Positions 9,401 to 15,467 of a stretch of DNA of 41,855 bases are shown here, in pieces. The stretch spans positions 7,290 through 49,144 of the forward strand of contig NZ_BMRJ01000001.1 of NCBI RefSeq assembly GCF_014648575.1, written 5' to 3'. A program made the translations under genes and the position numbers. Under the pieces are notes generated by a model. The model searched no databases, was not told where the DNA came from, and saw nothing but the letters and a program-made list of their open reading frames with translations. This DNA is from Agromyces mediolanus. Lineage in GTDB: Bacteria; Actinomycetota; Actinomycetes; Actinomycetales; Microbacteriaceae. Position 1 is the first letter of the stretch. Each line of letters opens with the position of its first letter.

Positions 9401-12400
9401 GACGGCGAACGGCTCGTCTCGGAACAGGTGACGACGCACGGCGCGCCCGTCGTCGTCGCGACGGGCTCGGGCGGCCGCGAGGCGACGCGCGTGCCCTCGA
9501 CCACGGTCGACGGCTTCGTCTACGACGCATCCGGCGCGCTCGATCGGCACACCCGAGTGGCGTCGACGTTCGACGCGAACTCGCAGCTGCGCACGGTCGA
9601 CGACCGCGGCGATCTGGCACTCGCCACCGACGACGTGTGCACCACGACGGAGTACGCGCACGACACGAATCCGACGTTCGTGACGGCGCACCGGGTGGCG
9701 CTGCCGTCGAAGAGGGAGCGGGTCTCGGTCGCGTGCGGCCAGCCGGTGTCGCGGCCGGCCGACCTCGTCGGCAGCGAGCGCTTCGAGTACGACGGCGCCG
9801 GACGGCTGCTGCGCGCCTTCGCGCTCGATCCGGACGACGCGCAGGGCGCGACGTTCGAGCTCAAGAGCGAGGTGCGCTCCTACGACGAGCGCGGTCGCGC
9901 CCTCGTCGTAGCGGATGCCGCGGGGCAGCTCACGACGACCGCGTACCAGCATTCGCCCGGCGGGCTCCTCGCCCACACCTCGGTGACAACGCCCGACGTC
10001 GACGGGCCCGGCCCGCTGGGCGGGGCGACGACGGCGACGGCGCTGAACCCGCTGACGGGCACGGTCTCCTCCTCGACCGACGCGAACGGACGCATCACGA
10101 GCGCCAGCTACGACGCGCTCGGCCGGCGCACCGCGGTGCGGTACCCGCAGCATCCTGCTCCCGGCCCGGCGTCGGTCGTGTACGAGTACACGGTCGCGAC
10201 GAACGGGCTGAACGCGGTGCTCACCCGCACCCTCGGCGCCGACGGCACGAGCCAGCATGCCGCGGTCGTGCTCTACGACGGGCTGCTGCGCCCGTTCCAG
10301 ACGCAGGCCGAGGGGTCGGATGCCGGGGCGAACGACCGCGCCGATGCCGCCGCGCGCGGTCGCATGGTGACGCACACGTACTACGACTCCGCGGGCCGGG
10401 TGGACTCGTCGACCGGCCAGTGGCTCGCCACGGGTGTGCCCGCGGCGAAGGCGCTCGTGCCGATCGCCGTACCGCCGTCGAGCACGACGTTCGAGTACGA
10501 CGGTGCCGGGCGCACGACCGACGAGATCTTCTGGGTCGGCACCTCCTCGAACCCCGACTACGAGAAGTGGCGCACCAGCACGGTATACGACGGCTCGCGC
10601 ACCCTCGTCATCCCGCCGCTGGGCGCCGTGCCTACCGAGTCGCGGGTCGACGCCCGCGGCAAGACGGTGAGCCTCACCCAGTACGAGCGGGACCCCGAGA
10701 CGAGCACCGCGACGAGCGCGGCGCAGGTCCGGGCGCTCACGCAGCAGACGACGACGTACGAGTACGACCCCGCGGGGCAGCTCGTGAAGATGACCGACGC
10801 CGAGGACAACGTCTGGACGTACGCCTACGACTGGGCCGGTCAGCGCACGGCCGCGAGCGACCCCGACAGCGGCACGACGACGAGCACGTACGACGCGCTC
10901 GGCCGGGTCGTGACCACGACGAACGGTGCCGGCGAGACCCTCGCGTACACCTACGACCCGCTCGGGCGGCGCACGAGCATGCGCGACGGCTCGGTCACTG
11001 GTGCGGTGCGGGCCGAGTGGCAGTACGACCAGGCCGTCGACGAGTCGGGGCGCGCCCTCATCGGGCCGGTGTCGTCGGCGACCCGCGTGACGCCCGCCGG
11101 GCTGCGGTTCACGAACGAGACCCGCGTGTACGACGCGGCGTACCGTCCGCTCGAGGTCGCGACGGTGCTGCCCGAGGTGGCGCCGTACACGAGCCTGGCG
11201 ACGACGACGTTCACGACGAGCTACGCGTACACCGCCGACGGGCAGCCCGCGCAGACCCGGCTGCCGAGCGTGAGCGAGCAGGGCGTCGCGAAGCCCGTGC
11301 TCGGTTCCGAGATCGTCACGACCAACTTCGACGCTGCGTCGCGGCCGTCGTGGATGGGCGGCGGCTTCGGCTGGGGCGTGTACGTCGCGGACTCCCGCTA
11401 CGGCTCGGACGGCCGCCTGCTGGCGACGGATCTGGGCAACACCTTCGGCACGGCGGTGACGTACGACTACGAGGACGGCACGAACCGGCTCGTGGGGGTC
11501 GCGCTCGATCGTGAGCGGGTGAACGGTACGGAGCTCGACCTCGAGTACCGGTACGACCCGGCGGGCAATGTCACGGCGATCCTGGATCGGCCGACGAACA
11601 CCGCGCTGACGGGTGCGGCGAAGCATGACAATCAGTGCTTCGGCTACGACGGGCTGCGCCGCCTAGATCTGGCGTGGACGGCGGTGGACGCGAATTGCGA
11701 CCGTCGGGCGGATCAGGTGGCCCCGAACCTGGTGGGTGGGGCTGCACCGTATTGGGTGGAGTACGAGTTCGATCCGGTGGGCAACCGTACGGGCAAGTCG
11801 GTGCATGCCGCGGATGGCTCATCGGGGGTCGTTGAGACGTCGTACACGCACGGTGGCGGTGGTGCCGGGGTGCATGCGGTGACCGGTGCGTCGGTGTCGG
11901 TTGATGGTGGTGTGGGGGTGTCGTCGTCGTACGGGTACGACGGGGCGGGCCGGATGGTGTCGCGCACTGAGGCTGGGGTGTCGTCGCAGTTGGGCTGGGA
12001 TGCGGAGTCCGAGCTGGTGTCGTTGCAGTCGGGCGGGTCTGGTGCGTCGGGCGGGTCCGGGTCGTCGTTCGTGTATTCGGCGGATGGTGACCGGGTGGTG
12101 CGTTCGGATGCGTCGGGGGTGACGGTGTACCTGCCCGGTGGGCAGGAGGTGTCGATCAGCGCCTCGGGTGCGGTGTCGGCGGCCCGCTATTACGGGTTCG
12201 GTGGGGCGACGGTCGCGGTGCGCGTGGGTGTTGGCCTTGCTGGGGTGTCGTCGTTGGTGTCGGATGCGCATGGCACGCCGGTCGCGTCGGTGCCGAACAC
12301 GAAGCGGCCGGATACGACGAAGGTTGATCGGATGTACACGGATCCGTTCGGTGCGGCCCGTGGCGGGTCGGGGGCGGGGACGGTGCCGGGGGATCGGCAG

Positions 12401-13162
12401 TTCCTCGGGTTGACGCGTGATGGGTCGGGGTTGACGTTGCTCGGCGCCCGCTATTACGACGAGACGTTGGGCCGGTTCTTGAGCGTGGACCCGTTGCTGG
12501 ATCTCGCGGATCCGCAGCAGTGGAACGGGTACGCGTACGCGAACAACAACCCGACCAGCATGAGCGACCCAAGCGGGCTGCGGGTGTCCGAGCCCAGCGC
12601 TGATGCGGACTTCCACTCGCCCGGCTACCGAGCCAAGCAAGATCGGCAGAAGCAGGCAAAGGCAGCCGACCAAGCCGCGGTCACCGATGCGTATGTGGCG
12701 GCGCGTGGAATCGTGCCAACCGTTGATCTCCCAGCTGACGAGGGGGCTACGGCTCCACTCCCCCTTGACCAAGCGCTACGCGAATCCTCTCAGGACGCCA
12801 TTGAGGTTGGCGTCTTGAGTCTCCTGGCCGGACTGGGCATGCGCGCGCTTGCGGGAAATCGAGGGATGACCGGTGGGGAGGCGACAGCACAGTCGATCCG
12901 TGCCGACCTCTATTCGTTGACCCCCGGTAGAACGACAGGGTATGTGGTGAACTCGGAGAAGGAACTCAAGGCGCTCTTTCTCCGTTGGACGCAAGGTGCG
13001 AAAAAGGACCGCGTTGTCGAAGGCCCGAAGTACAAGATCGAGCAGTATCGTCTGCCGGACGGGACTCGTGTGCAATGGCGAGAAGGTTCAAAATCAGGCG
13101 GCGAGACCATCGAGTTCACGTTCCCAGGAACGAAGGTCCAGGAGAAAGTCCACGTCGAGTGA
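6497..13162 (+). CDS. RHS/YD-repeat polymorphic toxin with variable C-terminal tip
   Basis: A 2221-aa exported RHS-repeat protein. ATG 6497 overlaps the previous stop; the N-terminus is Arg-rich followed by a hydrophobic stretch (AVLTVAAALALVVG) and fits a signal peptide. Residues about 272-324 are a Pro/Thr/Ala-rich linker. The block FAWSYPMRVPAVPAGPSPQL and GWVGEGFDVPGGFVERGY is the usual entry to the actinobacterial YD-repeat shell. Many YD repeats follow, for example YEYDPAGQLVKMTD and YTYDPLGRRTSM. The RHS core ends with the canonical sequence FLGLTRDGSGLTLLGARYYD...GRFLSVDPLL...YAYANNNPTSMSDPSGL, closing at residue 2028. After it comes a 193-aa variable tip expected to be the toxin. The RHS shell typically encapsulates and delivers such a tip. 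From about 11600 codon usage shifts to G/T-ending codons and the tip is AT-richer, pointing to recombination. Confidence 0.93.
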   Translation: MRGGTGAGARRRNLRMRKAGVMGQRNGASRSRQAVLTVAAALALVVGFDPSMVMPLAPWLAAGAAPSAAGETREENLQAAFERLQQSAPVDGAELGGDWGEPEAPALAVGPTTLPEADEETVQLTGVSAFSAANAGVEIDLGGMSAIVAPAEDGSSPDSVTVRVADAAGAAAAGVDGLLLEIEDAAGGAASADASVSLKLSYAAFGGAGGGDWASRLQFLQLPDCPPEAAEAPECAPIPLKTVNDPVTQTISAEVPVVGPAVVAPPSEPAPESPATEAPGTETPATDAPATEAPATDAPATETPEAPASDAPGSDAPTSEAPDGGGELAARAAERGEASAARSATLSATGGPARLAVVAGVAGPGGDWSATSLSPTSTWSASGSTGGFAWSYPMRVPAVPAGPSPQLAIGYSSATSDGRVPSANNQSGWVGEGFDVPGGFVERGYRACTKDDGGAANNAGREGGDLCWGPENATLVFKGAAVELIKGEGGRWLPKQDDGTRVELLTGAWNGGEAKEYWKVTTVDGTQYFFGRGKRSADDVELNSAWTVPVYGNHPADRCNQAAFADSRCDQVWRWNLDYVVDASGNSMTYFYSTETNRYVYDYTANPTAQTVAYTSGGSLSRIEYGTRAGEERTTPAPAKVEFTNAPRCVLDVSNPAGLCAPGQAAPDSKTWPDTPTDLECEVGEDCRTPAPVFFDRHRLAKIATFAHDGSGYRPVDSWELGQRFVAQGDGIGIDYATGVMLRLESIRHTGHGGTDSTADDVQLPPNRFSYTALKNRVDAANDGYPAMERHRMTNVRTESGASISVDYRTSCAPGDVPGTGETAQRTNDRLCFPVRWHPDGEANPRIDYFHKYVVNTIVEDGVPPTGGSPGELITGSLSKTTAYAYSGGAGWAKPSGATLIAEDLTYSEFRGFPTVTTTVGTGDEASVSQASYYRGLGGTLAAGPSGARVTTDDHERYRGEVFSSVSKDGERLVSEQVTTHGAPVVVATGSGGREATRVPSTTVDGFVYDASGALDRHTRVASTFDANSQLRTVDDRGDLALATDDVCTTTEYAHDTNPTFVTAHRVALPSKRERVSVACGQPVSRPADLVGSERFEYDGAGRLLRAFALDPDDAQGATFELKSEVRSYDERGRALVVADAAGQLTTTAYQHSPGGLLAHTSVTTPDVDGPGPLGGATTATALNPLTGTVSSSTDANGRITSASYDALGRRTAVRYPQHPAPGPASVVYEYTVATNGLNAVLTRTLGADGTSQHAAVVLYDGLLRPFQTQAEGSDAGANDRADAAARGRMVTHTYYDSAGRVDSSTGQWLATGVPAAKALVPIAVPPSSTTFEYDGAGRTTDEIFWVGTSSNPDYEKWRTSTVYDGSRTLVIPPLGAVPTESRVDARGKTVSLTQYERDPETSTATSAAQVRALTQQTTTYEYDPAGQLVKMTDAEDNVWTYAYDWAGQRTAASDPDSGTTTSTYDALGRVVTTTNGAGETLAYTYDPLGRRTSMRDGSVTGAVRAEWQYDQAVDESGRALIGPVSSATRVTPAGLRFTNETRVYDAAYRPLEVATVLPEVAPYTSLATTTFTTSYAYTADGQPAQTRLPSVSEQGVAKPVLGSEIVTTNFDAASRPSWMGGGFGWGVYVADSRYGSDGRLLATDLGNTFGTAVTYDYEDGTNRLVGVALDRERVNGTELDLEYRYDPAGNVTAILDRPTNTALTGAAKHDNQCFGYDGLRRLDLAWTAVDANCDRRADQVAPNLVGGAAPYWVEYEFDPVGNRTGKSVHAADGSSGVVETSYTHGGGGAGVHAVTGASVSVDGGVGVSSSYGYDGAGRMVSRTEAGVSSQLGWDAESELVSLQSGGSGASGGSGSSFVYSADGDRVVRSDASGVTVYLPGGQEVSISASGAVSAARYYGFGGATVAVRVGVGLAGVSSLVSDAHGTPVASVPNTKRPDTTKVDRMYTDPFGAARGGSGAGTVPGDRQFLGLTRDGSGLTLLGARYYDETLGRFLSVDPLLDLADPQQWNGYAYANNNPTSMSDPSGLRVSEPSADADFHSPGYRAKQDRQKQAKAADQAAVTDAYVAARGIVPTVDLPADEGATAPLPLDQALRESSQDAIEVGVLSLLAGLGMRALAGNRGMTGGEATAQSIRADLYSLTPGRTTGYVVNSEKELKALFLRWTQGAKKDRVVEGPKYKIEQYRLPDGTRVQWREGSKSGGETIEFTFPGTKVQEKVHVE
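7315..7467 (+). repeat. Degenerate ATEAP/ATDAP coding repeat (linker)
   Basis: About 50 codons encode tandem degenerate 5-residue units of the type ATEAP, GTETP, ATDAP, ASDAP and TSEAP. The units sit between the N-terminal beta-rich region and the YD-repeat shell of the RHS protein. The composition is typical of an extended, possibly glycosylated wall-spanning linker and of repeats that vary in number by slippage. Confidence 0.75.
12581..13159 (+). other. Variable toxin tip of the RHS protein
   Basis: The 193 codons after the conserved DPSGL boundary differ in base composition from the shell. Residues just after the boundary are charged and helical (YRAKQDRQKQAKAADQ), followed by a short hydrophobic helix (VGVLSLLAGLGMRAL). 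The last 75 residues look like a small globular alpha+beta domain: YVVNSEKELKALFLRWTQG, then YKIEQYRLPDGTRVQWREG, SKSGGETIEF and a Lys/Val-rich final strand ending KVHVE. The PDGT-x-VQWR and SKSGG-x-TIEF pattern resembles small RNase-type toxin domains of polymorphic toxins, but I cannot name the family with confidence. Confidence 0.6.
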
Positions 13163-13179
13163 GAGATGGAGGTGGTCGG

Positions 13180-13611
13180 ATGGGTGAGGCGGAGCTTCGG
13201 CTCCCGCTCGTTGAGCAGGCGCTGCTCGAAGCGAGCGAGAGCTACGTCAGCATGGCTGGACTCACGAGAATCGCGATGTTGCGCACGGGGAGCGATGAAG
13301 ACGAGCTGATGCGCATGATCGCGTTGGGGATCGCCTCTGAGCTCGTCTACTCGGGCTGGGTGGACGTCATTGACTACGTTCAGAACCGGGAGATCGACGG
13401 GACCGACCCCGCTGCGATGCACGCGATTTGGTCGGCGACCCGCGGAGCTTCGTTCGAACAGCTCCAATCTGACCCGTACCTCGAGTTCCCGCTGACCGTG
13501 AGCGGGTGGCAGCGAGCGATTGAAATCGGAGAGCGGGACGGGCAGTGGAAGTACGTGTGGCGCGGGGAGCCCTATGTGGGCCCTGGTGGATGGCGACGCA
13601 GGTCCATCTGA
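13180..13611 (+). CDS. Probable cognate immunity protein of the RHS tip
   Basis: A 143-aa protein that starts 18 bases after the rhs stop. ATG 13180 is preceded by a good GGAGGTGG Shine-Dalgarno; longer versions would overlap the rhs coding end. The sequence is acidic and mostly helical (LVEQALLEASESYVSMAG, DEDELMRMIALGIASELVYSGWVDVIDYV), with a WQRAIEIGERDGQWKYVWRG segment near the end. It has no signal peptide or membrane segment, so it is cytoplasmic, as expected for protection against incoming or unfolded sibling toxin. I do not recognise a named family. The immunity role is inferred from position, small size, acidity and matching AT-richer composition. Confidence 0.7.
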   Translation: MGEAELRLPLVEQALLEASESYVSMAGLTRIAMLRTGSDEDELMRMIALGIASELVYSGWVDVIDYVQNREIDGTDPAAMHAIWSATRGASFEQLQSDPYLEFPLTVSGWQRAIEIGERDGQWKYVWRGEPYVGPGGWRRRSI

Positions 13612-13691
13612 GGCCTCGCCGTGGGCGGGGGATTCCGCGCTGGCCTCAGGACCATGCCGCAGTCGACCAGTACCCTCATCCTGACTACTGA

Positions 13692-14120
13692 GGGGAATCA
13701 AAGGTTGAGCTCGCTGAGCTGTTTGCGGAGCGTCGTTCCACGACGATTCAGTACGACGGCGAACTGGTTCATGGCGTCTACGAGTTCGAACGGGTTCCGC
13801 GTTCGCTGGCAGTCACGTTCGTGCGCGCCGCGCAGGCACTCGTGCAGGGCCTTCGGCTGAAAATTCGTGGTGGCGCCTTCGATGTAGCTGAGGAGCAAGG
13901 CATCCACGGCCTGGTGTTGTGCACCGATACGGCACCGCGCAACGTGGTTGTCTCCCTCCGGAGTGTCAGGCCGAATGCGTCGCTCAAAGTGTGGAACGTG
14001 TGGCGGCGTCAGGTTGACGGCCATTCAGTCACCCAGGCATGGCTGGGCAACGCCGGGATGCGCGTGAGTGGTGCCGAGAATCGACTACTGCTGCGCTGCA
14101 GCGAAAGCCTCAGAGCTTGA
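13692..14120 (+). pseudogene. Broken immunity-type gene from an older rhs cassette
   Basis: This frame reads open for 142 codons with a coherent protein (ELAELFAERRSTTIQYDG, FVRAAQALVQGLRLKIRGG, VWNVWRRQVDGHSVTQAWLG), but no standard start occurs before GTG 13821, which falls inside the conserved-looking part. The frame is closed just upstream by TGA 13689. The preceding in-frame stretch (ATG 13590, ending DQYPHPDY) also looks protein-like and overlaps the end of the first immunity gene. At the 3' end the sequence changes abruptly at LLLRCSESLRA and runs into the orphan toxin module. It has no membrane segment. I read it as an immunity gene that lost its start and its C-terminus when cassettes were exchanged. 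An intact gene starting at GTG 13821 (99 aa) is possible but less likely. Confidence 0.5.
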
Positions 14121-14358
14121 CGATTTTGGAACGGCCCAGGGATGGTCAAGGTCGCAGGCCCAGAACGGGCCAGTGAAATTCACTGATTCCAATGGAGTCG
14201 TGCGTCTTACGATCAAGAGAGGGAGTGAGAGGACCCCAGGCAGCGAACTGCCCCACGTCGAGATGCGCAACCCGCTCGGATTTCGAGTTGACGTGCATGG
14301 CAACCTCGTGACGCGGCGTAGCCCGGGCAATCACACTCCGATCGTCTGGGACTGGTGA
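14068..14358 (+). pseudogene. Orphan RHS-type toxin tip module without a core
   Basis: Up to 96 codons; the convincing part starts near ELDDFGTAQGWSRSQ (about 14116) and runs to the stop. The body (GPVKFTDSNGVVRLTIKRGS, PHVEMRNPLGFRVDVHGN, SPGNHTPIVWDW) has the compact, strand-rich, His-containing look of a polymorphic-toxin C-terminal domain. In particular, a D-x-NGVVRLTIKRGS strand followed by PHVE and SPGNHTPI is a pattern I associate with such tips. No RHS core, DPSGL boundary, signal peptide or Shine-Dalgarno precedes it; the GTG at 14068 lies within the preceding broken gene. This is the usual form of a displaced rhs-CT cassette, silent until recombination joins it to a core. It overlaps the following immunity gene by GTGA or lies 5 bases from its ATG. 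Confidence 0.6.
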
Positions 14359-14363
14359 GGAAT

Positions 14364-14741
14364 ATGCAATTGGACTATTCGGAGCTCCCGCAACTCCAAG
14401 GTCTCTACCTGGAGGACAGTTGGGTCCTGAAAATATGTCGGATAGGTGATCGACTCGTAGTCCACATCGACGCAGTTCTCACTCAAGCTCATCCGGGCTA
14501 CGAGGCACCGAACGCGGACGAACAACACTGCTACCGGCGAGGCGAAATCGTGTTTGAACTCGTCCGTTCCCTTCGATGGGAGAGTGATCGCTTGGTCCGA
14601 GCAGCGTTCGACGCCACCGGCGAACCAGACCTCGGGTCGGTTGATCAATTCGCGCAGGTCGATGGGTCGTACGTGCTTGCGGGCGATTTTGGCAAGATCA
14701 GCGTCAAATCGGAACCTCCCTACTTTTCACTCAGAACGTGA
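14364..14741 (+). CDS. Probable immunity protein paired with the orphan toxin tip
   Basis: A 125-aa soluble protein directly behind the orphan tip. ATG 14364 (MQLDYSELP) is preferred, with GAGGA a few bases upstream; a GTG at 14355 overlaps the toxin stop and would add three residues. It begins LDYSELPQLQGLYLEDSWVLKI and continues with alternating strands (DRLVVHIDAVLTQAHPGYEAP, CYRRGEIVFELVRSLRW, DLGSVDQFAQVDGSYVLAGDFGKISV). The whole has the compact beta-rich appearance of a small immunity protein, with no export signal. The gene is markedly AT-richer than the genome. The role is inferred from its fixed position after a toxin-like module. It could still be expressed and protect against siblings that carry this tip. 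Confidence 0.62.
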   Translation: MQLDYSELPQLQGLYLEDSWVLKICRIGDRLVVHIDAVLTQAHPGYEAPNADEQHCYRRGEIVFELVRSLRWESDRLVRAAFDATGEPDLGSVDQFAQVDGSYVLAGDFGKISVKSEPPYFSLRT

Positions 14742-14821
14742 TCCAGATTGTTGGCGATCTGGGAGGTGACCGCTCCAGCACATCGAGCCATACTTGAAGC
14801 CGCTGAGCGGGCAAAGCCGCG

Positions 14822-15427
14822 CTACGCCAGCTCGGCGATGATCGGGTGGATGGCGTCGTCGAAGGCGGCGGCGTCGCTGCGCAGCGAGTCGGTGACGGCG
14901 ACGGTCTTGCGGCCGATCCACCAGACGCCGACCTCGGCGAGCGGCAGCACCTCGACGTTCAGCTCGAAGGAGTGCGCGCGGCGGCCGACCTCGCGCTCGT
15001 GCTCGGCGATGGTGCCGGCGTAGGCCCGGTACGAGTCGCCGCGGCGCGACTTCGAGGCGGTGCGGTAGCTCTCCTCGGCCCACTCCACCCACGCGAGCGC
15101 CGCGCCCGCGTGCGGCACGACGGCACGCGCCAGTTCCTCGGCGCCGCTGCGGGGCAGGGCGATGGCGGTGCCGTAGGCCTCGACGAGTTCGAGCGGCACG
15201 GGAGACGGATGCTCCTCCGGCTCGACGGTCATGTCCCACCACGAGCGCCACTGGCGTTCGAGCCGGCCGTCGTCGGGGGCTCGGTTGCCGACCGCGCCGA
15301 TGTCGCGCAGCCGGGGCAGCTCGGCGGGCGCCCCGACCGCGAGCACCTCGCGGAGATAGAGCGCGAGCAGGATTCCGCGACCCGCATTCTCACGGATCAC
15401 CCACGACGGCGTCGCCCCCGCATGCAT
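14822..15427 (-). CDS. Conserved hypothetical protein next to purM
   Basis: A 201-aa soluble protein of unknown function, starting MHAGATPSWVIRENAGRGILL from ATG 15427. It is rich in Trp (QWRSWWDMTV, WVEWAEESY, VGVWWIG) and charged helices (YAGTIAEHEREVGRRAHS). No signal peptide, membrane helix, nucleotide-binding motif or HTH is visible. GC content and codon use return to the genome norm here, so it marks the right edge of the acquired toxin region. It is divergent from purM with only about 40 bases between the two starts, so their promoters must overlap. I cannot assign a function. Confidence 0.72.
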   Translation of the reverse strand: MHAGATPSWVIRENAGRGILLALYLREVLAVGAPAELPRLRDIGAVGNRAPDDGRLERQWRSWWDMTVEPEEHPSPVPLELVEAYGTAIALPRSGAEELARAVVPHAGAALAWVEWAEESYRTASKSRRGDSYRAYAGTIAEHEREVGRRAHSFELNVEVLPLAEVGVWWIGRKTVAVTDSLRSDAAAFDDAIHPIIAELA

Positions 15428-15455
15428 GACTGAATTCTAGTCGCCCAACCGCCGC

Positions 15456-15461
15456 TACCCT
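15456..15461 (+). promoter_or_regulatory. -10 box TACCCT of a probable leaderless purM promoter
   Basis: TACCCT fits the actinobacterial TANNNT -10 pattern and ends 6 bases before GTG 15468, so transcription would begin at the start codon. The GGAG immediately before the GTG is too close to serve as a Shine-Dalgarno, which supports leaderless translation. The -35 region (around 15431-15438) is poor. Confidence 0.5.
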
Positions 15462-15467
15462 TGGAGG

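Noticed and set aside
6353..11626. Very long open frame (over 1700 codons) on the minus strand inside the rhs gene
   Set aside because: It is an antisense shadow produced by the GC-rich codon pattern of rhs. The translation is an Arg/Ala/Gly/His-rich low-complexity sequence without domains, whereas the plus-strand product is a clear RHS protein.
13621..13860. 79-codon plus-strand open frame starting at GTG 13621
   Set aside because: Its product is Ser/Arg-biased, while another frame over the same bases encodes a coherent protein sequence.
12581..14760. Genomic island inserted by an integrase or IS element
   Set aside because: Despite the foreign composition there is no transposase, integrase, terminal inverted repeat or attachment-site duplication. 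Homologous exchange at rhs explains the pattern better.
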